NCBI GenBank assembly: GCA_036351115.1 | Contig: JAZBOL010000142.1 | Span: 62,001-126,000, forward strand | Source of the DNA: Marinihelvus sp036351115 | GTDB taxonomy: Bacteria > Pseudomonadota > Gammaproteobacteria > Xanthomonadales > SZUA-36 | DNA: 64,000 nucleotides | Direction of reading: 5' to 3' | Shown here: piece by piece, positions 19,101-27,390 of the stretch | Layout of the letters: every line of letters begins with the position of its first letter | How positions within the stretch are numbered: the first letter of the stretch is position 1 | Notes under the pieces: model-generated | What the model was told of the DNA's origin: nothing | Databases searched by the model: none | The model's input: only the letters and a program-made list of their open reading frames with translations | Program-made: the position numbers and the translations under genes

Positions 19101-21645
19101 CTACGTGGTTGCTGATCAACACGCCCGTTTCGGCCAGCCGGAGATCAACCTGAACCTGCTGCCGGGCTACGGCGGTACCCAGCGGCTTCCGCGGCGCCTG
19201 TTCGACCGCCGGGGCGAGGCCGGCCTGCTGGATGCGGCTCGCCTCATGCTCGGGGGGCGCGCGGTGGACGCGGAGGAAGCCCGGGCCATGGGTCTGGTGG
19301 ACGAGGTCGTTGGAGAAGACGCCGTGGGGCCGGTGGCCGTGGCCATGGGTCGGGTCCGAGAATGGCTGAAAGGCGAAGGCCCCCTGCTCGAAGCCATGGC
19401 GCGCCGGGACCGGCGACGCGAGCAACGCGATGCGCCCATCCCCTGGCAAGAGGAACTGCTCACCCAACCGAGTCTCGCGCCGACGCTGGCCCAGCTCCGC
19501 GCCAGCGGCCGTGAACGGCCCGTGGCGCGAATTCTGGAAGCGCTGCGGGTGGGCGCCGAGCAAGGCCAGCGCGCCGGTCTCAAGCGCGAGGCGCGCCTGT
19601 TTGCGGAGGCCGTCTGCGATCCCGAAGGCGGCCCGCCCGGAATCCGGGCATTCCTGGAACGCCGTAGCGCGCCCCTGCCGCTCCGACACGTTGACGTGTC
19701 GCCGCTGGCGGACGCCTCGCAACGCGCGGCGCTCGAGCAGGCAGGGCGGTTGCTCCCCCTGGATGCACCCTTCTTCCCCGGCGTGACCCCGGTCCCCGAA
19801 TACCAGTACGGCATGGGCGTGGCCAAGAATCCCGACACGGCTCGCCCGGCTCACGGCGACCCTGCGGAGGCCGAGCGCCTGCTCGTTTTCCCGACACCGA
19901 AACCGGGCCCGAACGAGGCGCTGGTTTTCCTTCTCGCCTCGGAGGTCAACTTCAATGACATCTGGGCCATCACCGGCATCCCCGTGTCCCCCTTCGACAA
20001 CCGCGACGCGGATCTGCAGGTCACCGGCTCCGGTGGCGTGGCGCTCATCGCCCAGCTGGGTGAAGAGCTCGTGCGTGAAGGCCGGCTTTCCGTGGGCCAG
20101 CTGGTGACGATCTATTCCGGTCAGAGCGAGTTGCTGTCGCCGGACCAGGGCCTCGACCCCATGGCGGCGAATTTTCACATCCAGGGCTACGAGGTCAATG
20201 ATGGCTCCCATGCCCAGTTCCTCGTCGTGCAGGGTCCCCAGCTCCAGCCCAAGCTGCCCGGGCTGACCATCGAACAGGCCGCCGCCAGCGGCCTGACCCA
20301 GGGCACGATTCACCGGGCCCTCTACCGCACACTGGATATCGAACCGGGCAAGCGGCTCTTCGCCGAGGGCGCTTCCACCGGCACCGGCCTCGAATGCCTG
20401 CGCGCGGCCCGGCGCTCGGGACTGGGCGTGGCCGGCATGGTCTCGAGTGACGAGCGTGCGGAACGCGTCCGGGAACACGGTGGTTTTCCGGTCAATCGCA
20501 AGGACCCGCGCTGGGCGGACATTTTTACGCCCGTGCCGGATGACGAGGCGGACTGGGGTGCCTGGGAGCGTGCCGGCGAGGCCTTTGTCGAGGCGGTGCA
20601 CAACGGCGCCGGCGGGGCCATGGATTACGTGGTCTCCCACGCCGGAGAGCGCGCCTTTCCCCGCTCCTTCCAGTTGCTGGGCGAGGGCGGGGTGCTGACC
20701 TTTTTCGGGGCGACTTCCGGCTATCGCTTTTCCTTCATGGGCAAGCCGGGCGCTGAACGGCCGGACACCATGCTGACCCGCTCCGGCCTTCGGGCCGGCC
20801 AGGCCCTCCTGGTGGTGTACGGACCCGGCGCCGAGGACGGCATCGTGGATCCGGTGGCCGTGGAGGCCATCGAGGCGGGCTGCGCGCGCGGCGCCCGGGT
20901 GGCCGTGCTGGCGGACACGGTGCCACAGCGGGAATTCGTGACTTCCCTGGGTTTCGGCGCCCAGCTGGCCGGTGTGGTCAGCGTCGAGGAAATCGCGCGG
21001 CGCCTCGGCGACGACTTCGATCCGCCGGGACCCCTCGCGCCCATGCCCAGCCCTTTCACCGAGTCGGCGGCGTTCAAGGAGGCGGTACGCGCTTTTTCCG
21101 ATCGCACGCTCAAGCCCATTGGCTCAGCCATCGGGCCGCTGCTGCGTAACACCCTGGACAAGCGTGGGCTTCCGGACGTGGTGTTCGAACGCCGCGATCG
21201 CGATGGCCTCGCCCTGGCCACCTCACTGGTCAAACCGAACCAGGGGCGCGTCGTCTATTCCGAAGACCTGTCCGGGCGTCGCTTCAGCTTTTACGCCCCG
21301 CAGGTCTGGATGCGCCAGCGACGCATCCTCATGCCGAGCGCGGAGATTCGGGGCACCCACCTGAACACGGCGCGGGAATACGCGGAGGTGCTCGAACGCC
21401 TGGCTGCCGGCATGATCGACGTGGTCGACCCGGTGCCCGTACCACTGACCGAGTTGCCGACAGCCCACCAGGCCATGTGGGACAACGCCCACCAGGGCGC
21501 CACCTACGTGGCGGTGCACGGCCTTCCCCGTACCGGGCTCAAGACCCGGGATGAACTCTACCGCGCCTGGGCAATCCGCGAAGCGGAGCGCCAGGGCATC
21601 GAATTCTCCCGGGTGGACACCGGGTCTGCAGGAACCCTTCGATGA
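16165..21645 (+). CDS. pcs: Propionyl-CoA synthase, trifunctional (3-hydroxypropionate pathway)
   Basis: 1826 residues, close to the about 1820 of Chloroflexus propionyl-CoA synthase, and with the same three-enzyme order. Residues 1 to about 870 are an acyl-CoA synthetase (YTSGSTGKPKG from 426; catalytic Lys802 in RSGKYMRR). Residues about 880-1170 are an enoyl-CoA hydratase, with both catalytic glutamates present as Glu973 (GGGNE) and Glu993 (FGQPE), 20 apart as in crotonase. Residues about 1230-1826 are a medium-chain reductase of the crotonyl-CoA carboxylase/reductase family (nucleotide loop EGASTGTG). The enzyme activates 3-hydroxypropionate to the CoA ester, dehydrates it to acrylyl-CoA and reduces it with NADPH to propionyl-CoA. 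ATG start with AGGAG seven bases upstream. It overlaps the malonyl-CoA reductase gene by 4 nt. The 68-nt gap upstream shows no convincing promoter. Confidence 0.95.
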   Translation: MATRPEEAQARKQAAAQGWGQLAGEQEEVEACKSASEDPGAFHGDIASAELHWFADGAWVRRDPVTDNWGGFDASTGEAFQERARPSAWRPWTTAFDDSDAPFYRWFRGAQTNACFNEIDRHVLGGRGAHEAFRFEGDRWDPSRNDDRGGPVVERLIPYRELLLETVLRAEVLANLGLEAGDRVAFNLPSIPEQLFYTEAAKRLGLIYTPVFGGFSAKTLSDRIHDAGARVVVTADGGYRNAETVPYKAIYTDPALDNFVPLPAALAAFRDVLEELEPEFALGERAERLFERTQAALAGEITLERSDLMRELGRALAEEADLPPDRAATIRTTVARRLAEAGHAVEHVIVVRYTGQEVVEQPRDRWSHELLEAATGRVLDRAREAGFDVADRDALLALDDQDLWRALCASHPARPVPADFPLFIIYTSGSTGKPKGVVHTHGGWLAGVTHTLRTVFGATPDDRLYVIADPGWITGQSYLIAAPLSLGITSIVVEGSPLFPHAGRFSSIIERHGATLFKAGSTFLKAVMTDPASTEDMASYDMSGLKAATFCAEPVSPAVQQFAMDRVCPHYINSYWATEHGGIVFTCPWGGYKPLAADAKTWPLPWIEAEVRIAEADDDSGTATSWRRAAEGEKGELVITRPYPYLARTIWGDAGRLGTDEWRGDFERFRAVYFDRWSDGLAYTQGDYARQHADGSFTLHGRSDDVINVSGHRIGTEEIEGAILRDKVLLPDSPLGNAVVVGAPHDEKGETPVAFLIPSPGARLKDEDLDRFKGLVRSEKGVTAVPSDFLVVSAFPETRSGKYMRRTLRAILLDEPLGDLSTLRNPEVIDEISETVAAWRAFGRLGDAREIVQNHRYLRLENHPIGDGKTVALLTVDSPPVNSLNERSLDELHTVLQHVANKPETAALVVTGARSAFVAGANVKELLEVGEAGDLDSAQTPPNAAQAAFAALENLDIPVIAAVNGPALGGGNELVLACSYVVADQHARFGQPEINLNLLPGYGGTQRLPRRLFDRRGEAGLLDAARLMLGGRAVDAEEARAMGLVDEVVGEDAVGPVAVAMGRVREWLKGEGPLLEAMARRDRRREQRDAPIPWQEELLTQPSLAPTLAQLRASGRERPVARILEALRVGAEQGQRAGLKREARLFAEAVCDPEGGPPGIRAFLERRSAPLPLRHVDVSPLADASQRAALEQAGRLLPLDAPFFPGVTPVPEYQYGMGVAKNPDTARPAHGDPAEAERLLVFPTPKPGPNEALVFLLASEVNFNDIWAITGIPVSPFDNRDADLQVTGSGGVALIAQLGEELVREGRLSVGQLVTIYSGQSELLSPDQGLDPMAANFHIQGYEVNDGSHAQFLVVQGPQLQPKLPGLTIEQAAASGLTQGTIHRALYRTLDIEPGKRLFAEGASTGTGLECLRAARRSGLGVAGMVSSDERAERVREHGGFPVNRKDPRWADIFTPVPDDEADWGAWERAGEAFVEAVHNGAGGAMDYVVSHAGERAFPRSFQLLGEGGVLTFFGATSGYRFSFMGKPGAERPDTMLTRSGLRAGQALLVVYGPGAEDGIVDPVAVEAIEAGCARGARVAVLADTVPQREFVTSLGFGAQLAGVVSVEEIARRLGDDFDPPGPLAPMPSPFTESAAFKEAVRAFSDRTLKPIGSAIGPLLRNTLDKRGLPDVVFERRDRDGLALATSLVKPNQGRVVYSEDLSGRRFSFYAPQVWMRQRRILMPSAEIRGTHLNTAREYAEVLERLAAGMIDVVDPVPVPLTELPTAHQAMWDNAHQGATYVAVHGLPRTGLKTRDELYRAWAIREAERQGIEFSRVDTGSAGTLR

Positions 21646-24600
21646 GCAGCATGCACACAGACGATATTTCCGCCCAACCGGACAGCACCTCGTCCACCCG
21701 GAGCCAAGCCGGTGGGCGGCTGGAGGGCAAGGTGATCATCCTCACCGGGGCTGCCGGCAACATCGGTTCCTTCATTTCGCGAACCCTGCTGCGGGAGGGC
21801 GCGAAGCTGGTCATGACCGGCCGGAACGAGGAGAAGCTCCGGGGCTTCATCGACCAGCTGGTGGACGAAGGCTTCGATCCCGACGCCATGCACCCGGCGC
21901 TTGGTGATTGCGCCGTGCCGGACGTGTGCCGCGCCATCGTCGCCGAGACGATCGAGCACTACGGAACGCTCGATGTCCTGATCAACAACGCCGGTGGAGC
22001 GGGGCCGAAGCAGACCCTCGAGAACATTCCCCTCAACGAGGCGGAAGGGCGCGCCAGTGGTGACAATGAAACGCTGTACGAGGCGGCCATGAACCTGCTG
22101 GGCGGACCCTGGAACATGGCCCGGGCCGCCGTGCCGCACCTGGCAAAGGGCGGCGCAATCATCAACGTGTCCACGATTTTTTCCCGCACGCCGTATTTCG
22201 GCCGCATCCCCTACGTGGTTCCGAAATCCGGCCTGAACGCCTTTTCCGTGGGCCTGGCGCGGGAGCTGGGCGACGGCGACCGGGGTATCCGCGTCAACAG
22301 CCTCTTTCCGGGACCCATCGAATCGGAGCGCATCGACACGGTGTTCCGTGCCATGGACAGGCTCCAGGATCAGCCCGAGGGCACCACCGGGCAGCAGTTC
22401 CGGGACCTGATGATCGTTCGCCGTCCCGACGGCGAAGGCAACATGGTGTACCGCTACCCGACGCCCCAGGACGTGGCCGACACGCTTTGCTGGCTGGCGA
22501 CCGCGGAGAGCGGCGCGTTCTCCGGCCATTCCTTCGAGGTCACGAACGGCATGCAGGTGCCGGCCCAGAGTCGTGCCAAGCTGGTGTCCTGGCCCGACAA
22601 TCGCCTCGTCGATCTGCACGGACAGGTGGTGCTGGTCGTCGGTGGTGCGGACCTGGACGAGGCCATGGCGTTTGTCGAGCGCAACCGCGAGCGGGGCGCC
22701 TCCATCGCCCTGGCCTTTCGCACCATGGAAAACGTCAGCCGTGCCCGGGCGCGGGTGCAGGCCATGAATGATCCGGACATCCGGCTGTTGCGTCTCGATC
22801 CCCTGCAGCCCGAATCGGTGGAGCGGGCCTTCGAGTTCCTGTCCGACCAGTTCGGCCGGCTCGACGGCGTGATCATGCTGCCGAAGACACCGAACGGCCA
22901 GCACGGCTACTCCCTCGGCACCGCCGAGGACGAGGACGTGGAGCGTTTCGTCAACGAGGAACTGGTCGCCCCCGTGGCCTTCGCCCGGGCGCTGGCGCGC
23001 AGCCTGCATCTGCACATGGAGATGGACGACGCGCCCATGGTGTGTTTCGTCACCAACCCGGATGACGGGCACGGCAATCGGCTCAACGAGATCAAGCGCG
23101 CCGCCGTGGAAGCCCTGATCCGCGTCTGGCGCCTGGAGGCGGACTACCGCGTTCGCAAGGGTGAGCGCCCCTGGGCCTGCCTGGTCAACCAGATCGTGCG
23201 CTACGACAACTGCGACGCGGACAACCTGGCGTTCACCGCCGACTGGACGGCGACCCTGAACAACCGCGCTCGGAAGATGGATCCGATCAACCTGTGGGTG
23301 CCCAAGAGCATCGGGCGGGCCACGGGCAAGTCGGCCAAGCCCCTGTCCATCCAGCGCGTGCTGCCCGGCCTGCACAGCGGCAAATGCGCCGTGGTCACCG
23401 GCGCCAGTCTCGGGATCGGCCTGCAGCTGGGCCGCTACCTGGCCATGGCCGGGGCCCGCGTGCTGCTCAGCGCCCGGGGAGAGTCCCGCCTGGCGGAAGC
23501 CCGGGAAAACATCATCGAAGAATTGCGAGCCATCGGCTACGCCCGGCCTGAACAGCGGGTGCACATTCTTGCCGGTATCGACGTGGGCGACGAGACCGCC
23601 CTCGATCGGCTTTTCGAGCACGCCATCGAGCGCTTCGGCGACGTGGATTACCTGATCAACAATGCCGGCATTTCCGGGGCGGAGGAAATGGTCGTGGACA
23701 TGGAGCGGGAGGCCTGGGACCGCACCATGGAGGCCAACCTGATTTCCAATTATTCCCTGATCCGGAAGTTTGCGCCGCGCATGAAGGCCCGCGGCATGGG
23801 CCGGATTCTCAACGTTTCCAGTTACTTTGGCGGAGAAAAGTACCTGGCCGTGGCCTACCCGAACCGGGCGGACTACGCCGTTTCCAAGGCCGGCCAGCGG
23901 GTCCTCGCCGAGATTTTGTCCCGGCACCTGGGCCCGGAAATCCAGATCAACGCCATGGCGCCAGGTCCCGTGGACGGCGCCCGTTTGCGCGGTCTTGGTG
24001 GCGCGCCGGGGTTGTTCGAGCGGCGGGCGCTGCTCATCCTGGAGAACAAGCGGCTCAACCAGGTGCACAAGGCCATGCTGGCGGTCCTCGCGTCGGACGA
24101 GGCCGAGGCCCTGCAACGCCTGGCGGAAAACCGGATCGAGGCGTTGCAGCGCTGGGATCCGGCGCCGGAGCCCCTGCGCCGACTGTTCGCCCAGGCCCAG
24201 GAGGGTCGCCAGAAGGCCCGCGCCACGCACTACCTGCTCAGCCGGCCCCTGGCCGAAAAACTGATGAAACGACTGGTGCTCGGCGGCGTCCTGGCCCAGT
24301 CCGACGCGACCACGTTCCTGGAGAATTTCGTGGAGCCGGAAGACGGACCGTTTTTCGCCAGGAAGGACATCAAGCGAGGTGCTGCGCGTATCGAGGAGGG
24401 CATCATCAACCGCCTGCACCTCCACCGGATGCCGACGGACGAACAGGTGGCGCTGTCCACCGTATTCAGCCTGGCTGACGACATCGTGAGCGGCGAGTCC
24501 TTCCATCCCTCCGGCGGCCTGAAATTCGATCGGTCCGTGTCCGAGGGCGAGATGTTGCTGCCCCCGGGGCGCGAGGACCTGGAGCGGCTCAGGGGCCAGC

Positions 24601-25319
24601 ACGTCGTGCTGATCGGCGAAGCCATGGGCGATGAGCTCGTGGCCATCGCCGGAGGATTTTTCGAACAGGGAATCGCCCGCTTGACCGTGCTCACCGCGAG
24701 TACGGAGGCTGCCGAAGGGCTGCGCCATCGAATCCAGGGCCCCGGCGGGGTCGAGATTGACGTCTATGCGGTCAATGACGACCTGGAAGGCGGGCTGGAG
24801 CGGGCGCTGAAGGAACACGGTCACATCGACACGGTGGTGTGCACACCGTTCGCACGCCTGCCCATGAAGGTGCTGACCGGTGAGCCTGGCGGCGACTGGA
24901 GCCGGGTCCTGTCCCGGGACGATTTCGCCCGCGTGGTGGACGAGCAGCTGACCCATCACTACCGGGTCGCGCGGCTGTGCGCGCTCGTGCCGCGTTGCCA
25001 GCTGGTTCTCGTTACCCCCGATACCTCGCGGGCCTCCACCCGGGAAGAGTTCGCCCTTGCCATGTTCGTGGAAAGCTCCCTGCACGCCTTCACGGCCACG
25101 CTCGGTGTCGAAACCGAGCGCTTGCCCACGGAGCCAGCGGTCAACCAGGTGCAACTCACGCGCCGCGCCCGGGCCGAGGAGCCCGGCACGGAAGAAGAGC
25201 TCGCTGAGGAATCGGAGCGCATGGTGCAGGCCATCCTCCTGTGTTCGGTGCCGGCGCCGAGTCCGCGCGACAGCCGCTACCTCGCGAGGATCTTCCGGGG
25301 GAACGCGGTCACGGTCTGA
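21642..25319 (+). CDS. mcr: Malonyl-CoA reductase, bifunctional tandem SDR (3-hydroxypropionate pathway)
   Basis: 1225 residues, matching the about 1220 of Chloroflexus malonyl-CoA reductase. Each half begins with a short-chain dehydrogenase fold: TGAAGNIG near residue 35 with Tyr191-x3-Lys195 (YVVPK), and TGASLGIG near 586 with Tyr745-x3-Lys749 (YAVSK). In the characterised enzyme the C-terminal half reduces malonyl-CoA to malonate semialdehyde and the N-terminal half reduces that to 3-hydroxypropionate, using two NADPH. Its ATG overlaps the pcs stop (ATGA), so both are made from one transcript. The pair together gives malonyl-CoA to propionyl-CoA. Other steps of the full bicycle, such as malyl-CoA lyase, are not in the window. 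Confidence 0.94.
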   Translation: MSSMHTDDISAQPDSTSSTRSQAGGRLEGKVIILTGAAGNIGSFISRTLLREGAKLVMTGRNEEKLRGFIDQLVDEGFDPDAMHPALGDCAVPDVCRAIVAETIEHYGTLDVLINNAGGAGPKQTLENIPLNEAEGRASGDNETLYEAAMNLLGGPWNMARAAVPHLAKGGAIINVSTIFSRTPYFGRIPYVVPKSGLNAFSVGLARELGDGDRGIRVNSLFPGPIESERIDTVFRAMDRLQDQPEGTTGQQFRDLMIVRRPDGEGNMVYRYPTPQDVADTLCWLATAESGAFSGHSFEVTNGMQVPAQSRAKLVSWPDNRLVDLHGQVVLVVGGADLDEAMAFVERNRERGASIALAFRTMENVSRARARVQAMNDPDIRLLRLDPLQPESVERAFEFLSDQFGRLDGVIMLPKTPNGQHGYSLGTAEDEDVERFVNEELVAPVAFARALARSLHLHMEMDDAPMVCFVTNPDDGHGNRLNEIKRAAVEALIRVWRLEADYRVRKGERPWACLVNQIVRYDNCDADNLAFTADWTATLNNRARKMDPINLWVPKSIGRATGKSAKPLSIQRVLPGLHSGKCAVVTGASLGIGLQLGRYLAMAGARVLLSARGESRLAEARENIIEELRAIGYARPEQRVHILAGIDVGDETALDRLFEHAIERFGDVDYLINNAGISGAEEMVVDMEREAWDRTMEANLISNYSLIRKFAPRMKARGMGRILNVSSYFGGEKYLAVAYPNRADYAVSKAGQRVLAEILSRHLGPEIQINAMAPGPVDGARLRGLGGAPGLFERRALLILENKRLNQVHKAMLAVLASDEAEALQRLAENRIEALQRWDPAPEPLRRLFAQAQEGRQKARATHYLLSRPLAEKLMKRLVLGGVLAQSDATTFLENFVEPEDGPFFARKDIKRGAARIEEGIINRLHLHRMPTDEQVALSTVFSLADDIVSGESFHPSGGLKFDRSVSEGEMLLPPGREDLERLRGQHVVLIGEAMGDELVAIAGGFFEQGIARLTVLTASTEAAEGLRHRIQGPGGVEIDVYAVNDDLEGGLERALKEHGHIDTVVCTPFARLPMKVLTGEPGGDWSRVLSRDDFARVVDEQLTHHYRVARLCALVPRCQLVLVTPDTSRASTREEFALAMFVESSLHAFTATLGVETERLPTEPAVNQVQLTRRARAEEPGTEEELAEESERMVQAILLCSVPAPSPRDSRYLARIFRGNAVTV

Positions 25320-25589
25320 GCCGGTTCGCTGCCGGAAAGCACCCGGAGCGCAGGAGCAGCTCCACGAACCTCGATGGACGATTCGTCGAGGGCGGTGCGC
25401 ATCGAGCCCCGCCGGGTGTGCTTCTTTCGTTGAGCGCCAAAACATCCTGTTAACGCGGGCCTGCTAGACTCAGAGGTGAGCTGGGACGTCAGACCCGGTT
25501 CGGAGCCTGCAGGGGGCGGCGCATTGCCGGGTTTCCGACGTGAACCCAGCCGCCTGTCCACGACAACCCTGGAGGGAGGTCCAAAGATC
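25320..25589 (+). promoter_or_regulatory. 270-nt gap with possible extended -10 promoter
   Basis: No gene is evident between the malonyl-CoA reductase stop and the YbaK-type gene. A TGCTAGACT sequence at 25462-25470 fits an extended -10 element (TGnTAnnnT), but no good -35 lies 17 nt upstream. It would leave a GC-rich leader of about 115 nt before the next start. The promoter reading is tentative. Confidence 0.25.
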
Positions 25590-26069
25590 ATGACGGTCGC
25601 AAAGACCCTTCACGACTGGCTCGATGCACGGCAACTGCCGGAAACCGTATTGCGCCACGATCACACCAGCTGCAGTTCGGAAACCGCGGAAGCGGCTCAC
25701 GTTCCAGGCCGCCAATTGGCCAAGGGCGTGGTGCTCAGGACGCAGGACGGCTACCACCTGTTGGTGGTTATTCCCGCGGACCGCATGCTTTCACTGGAGA
25801 AAATGACGTCGATCTACGGCGGCGAACTGGTACTGGCCGATGAAAACGAGCTCAAGTCCCTGTTCCCGGACTGCGAGACGGGCGCGGTGCCGGTGCTCGG
25901 CATGGCCTATCAGCTGCCCACCTATGTCGACCAGGTCCTTTTCGACCAGGACAAGGTCTACTTCGAAGCCGGTGACCACGAGTCCCTGCTGTGCATGAGC
26001 GGTGAGAGTTTCGCCGAGCTCTTCGAGGAGCCCGCCATCGGGGAGTTCAGCCAGGCGCTGCCCCACTGA
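25590..26069 (+). CDS. YbaK/EbsC-type aminoacyl-tRNA deacylase domain protein
   Basis: 159 residues from the ATG at 25590, chosen because a near-perfect GGAGGGAGGT lies 9 nt upstream; the frame is open further upstream but without a site. The sequence shows the YbaK/ProX pattern: an early H-D-H-T-S-C-S-S segment, the K-G-V-V-L conserved block (ARQLAKGVVL-like, about residues 42-52) and a GMAYQLPTY segment before the final strand. Proteins of this fold hydrolyse mischarged tRNAs, or bind aminoacyl-tRNA as regulators. This one may be a distant member, since related free-standing proteins often have no known substrate. Its end overlaps the convergent alkB gene by 23 nt. Confidence 0.8.
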   Translation: MTVAKTLHDWLDARQLPETVLRHDHTSCSSETAEAAHVPGRQLAKGVVLRTQDGYHLLVVIPADRMLSLEKMTSIYGGELVLADENELKSLFPDCETGAVPVLGMAYQLPTYVDQVLFDQDKVYFEAGDHESLLCMSGESFAELFEEPAIGEFSQALPH

Positions 26070-27240
26070 GCCGACGCCGGTCCGTCGATGACGGTCCCTG
26101 TTGCGCTACGGAGCCGGTATTCACCCGGGCCAGGTCGCCGTCCGCGAGTGCGAGCACGCGGGGGTTCATGACCCGAAACCAGAGCGGCGGCAGGTAGGCG
26201 AGGACGAACATGCCGAAATAACCGCTCGGAAGCTGGGGCACGTCTTCGTAGTGTCGCAGCGACTGGTAACGCCGCGCCGCGTAGGCGTGGTGATCCGAAT
26301 GGCGTTCCAGGTGGTACAGCACAAGGTTCGACGCGAGGTGATTCGCGTTCCAGGAGTGGTGGGGCCGGCAACGTTCGTAGCGACCGTCGGGAAGCTTTTC
26401 CCGCAGCAGGCCGTAGTGCTCGACGTAATTGGCGCTGGTGAGTTGCCACCAGGCGTACGCCAGCTGGATCACCAGGAAAGGCAGGATGGTTACACCGAAG
26501 GCCCAGAGCAGCCCGCCGTAGAGCACCACGGAGATGGCGTAGGACTGGAGAATGTCGTTCCTCGCAGTCCAGAATCCGTGCCCGCGCCGGGCCAGCCGTT
26601 CCCGTTCGAGGCGCCACCCGCGCTTCAGTCCGCCCGGGATCTCGCGCAGCGCGAACCGATAGATGCTTTCGCCGTAACGTGCGCTGGCGGAGTCTTCCGG
26701 CGTGGCGACCTCGGCATGGTGCCCCGCGTTGTGCTCCATGCTGAAGTGCCCGTAGAAGGGTACGGCGAGGGCAAATTTTCCCACCCAACGGTCCAACTTG
26801 GCTTTCTTGTGGCCCAGTTCGTGACCGATATTGAGGCAAAATCCACCGATCGCGCCGACCAGCAGGCTGTGGGCAAGCAGGCCGGAGATGCCCAGGTCCT
26901 TCGCGGCGACGAAAGCGGCCGCGGCGATCAGGATGCCGTAGTGCAGCGGCACGGTCAGGTACGGCAACAGGCGGTAGTAGGGATCGGCCTCGAGCTGCGG
27001 CACGATTTGCTCCGGCGGGTTGCTGGCGTCGTTGGGAAACAGAAAATCGAGCAGCGGGACCAGCGTGTAAACGCCGATGAGCGGCAGCCACAGGGTCCAT
27101 TCCTGCCCGGTGATCGCCATCATCACCATGCCGATACCGGGAATCAGCGGAAACAGGACGGCGACCGGCCACCAGTATCGCTTGTTGTCGCGATAGGTGA
27201 TCAGGCCCTCGACCGGATCCTGGAAGCGATAGGTTTTCAA
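26047..27240 (-). CDS. alkB: Alkane 1-monooxygenase (integral-membrane di-iron hydroxylase)
   Basis: 397 residues with the full histidine set of AlkB: HELGH (140-144), EHNAGHH (169-175), NYVEHYG (271-277) and LERHSDHH (311-318). Paired hydrophobic segments at about 26-45, 50-68, 95-112, 118-138 and 235-265 fit the six-helix membrane fold. It would hydroxylate the terminal carbon of medium-chain n-alkanes, with electrons from rubredoxin; no rubredoxin or rubredoxin reductase gene is in the window. The start is a TTG at 27238-27240 with AGGA upstream; no ATG lies between it and the first helix. The upstream gap holds an operator-like repeat (27323-27357). Confidence 0.93.
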   Translation of the reverse strand: MKTYRFQDPVEGLITYRDNKRYWWPVAVLFPLIPGIGMVMMAITGQEWTLWLPLIGVYTLVPLLDFLFPNDASNPPEQIVPQLEADPYYRLLPYLTVPLHYGILIAAAAFVAAKDLGISGLLAHSLLVGAIGGFCLNIGHELGHKKAKLDRWVGKFALAVPFYGHFSMEHNAGHHAEVATPEDSASARYGESIYRFALREIPGGLKRGWRLERERLARRGHGFWTARNDILQSYAISVVLYGGLLWAFGVTILPFLVIQLAYAWWQLTSANYVEHYGLLREKLPDGRYERCRPHHSWNANHLASNLVLYHLERHSDHHAYAARRYQSLRHYEDVPQLPSGYFGMFVLAYLPPLWFRVMNPRVLALADGDLARVNTGSVAQQGPSSTDRRRLSGAAPG

Positions 27241-27322
27241 GGTGTCTGTCCTGGCAGGAGGCTCACGTCACCAGCATGCGCGCTGGATTGACCTCGGGAC
27301 AGCGTCTGCGCTGACAGAAACC

Positions 27323-27357
27323 AGTCATTTAGCGCCAAAATGACAGTTAATGACTGA
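27323..27357. promoter_or_regulatory. Operator-like inverted plus direct repeat upstream of alkB
   Basis: CAGTCATT (27323-27330) is the exact reverse complement of AATGACTG (27350-27357), and a third copy with one change, AATGACAG, lies at 27340-27347. The element sits 83-117 nt upstream of the alkB start in the 150-nt gap before the next minus-strand gene. The arrangement looks like a binding site for a dimeric regulator, plausibly controlling alkB. No regulator gene is adjacent. Confidence 0.45.
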
Positions 27358-27390
27358 ATTGATTCGTCAGGGTGAGACCCGTCTGTCGGG

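Noticed and set aside
1..25319. pcs-mcr as supplier of methylmalonyl-CoA to this PKS
   Set aside because: Both AT domains carry malonyl-type motifs, so the simple version of this idea is not supported.
17884..25445. Very long antisense open frames opposite pcs and mcr
   Set aside because: They show no recognisable domains, and the + strand frames encode complete known enzymes. Long antisense frames are expected in GC-rich coding DNA.
25476..25589. Longer N-terminus for the YbaK-type protein
   Set aside because: The frame is open to 25476, but the upstream residues do not fit the family and the strong ribosome site is just before 25590.
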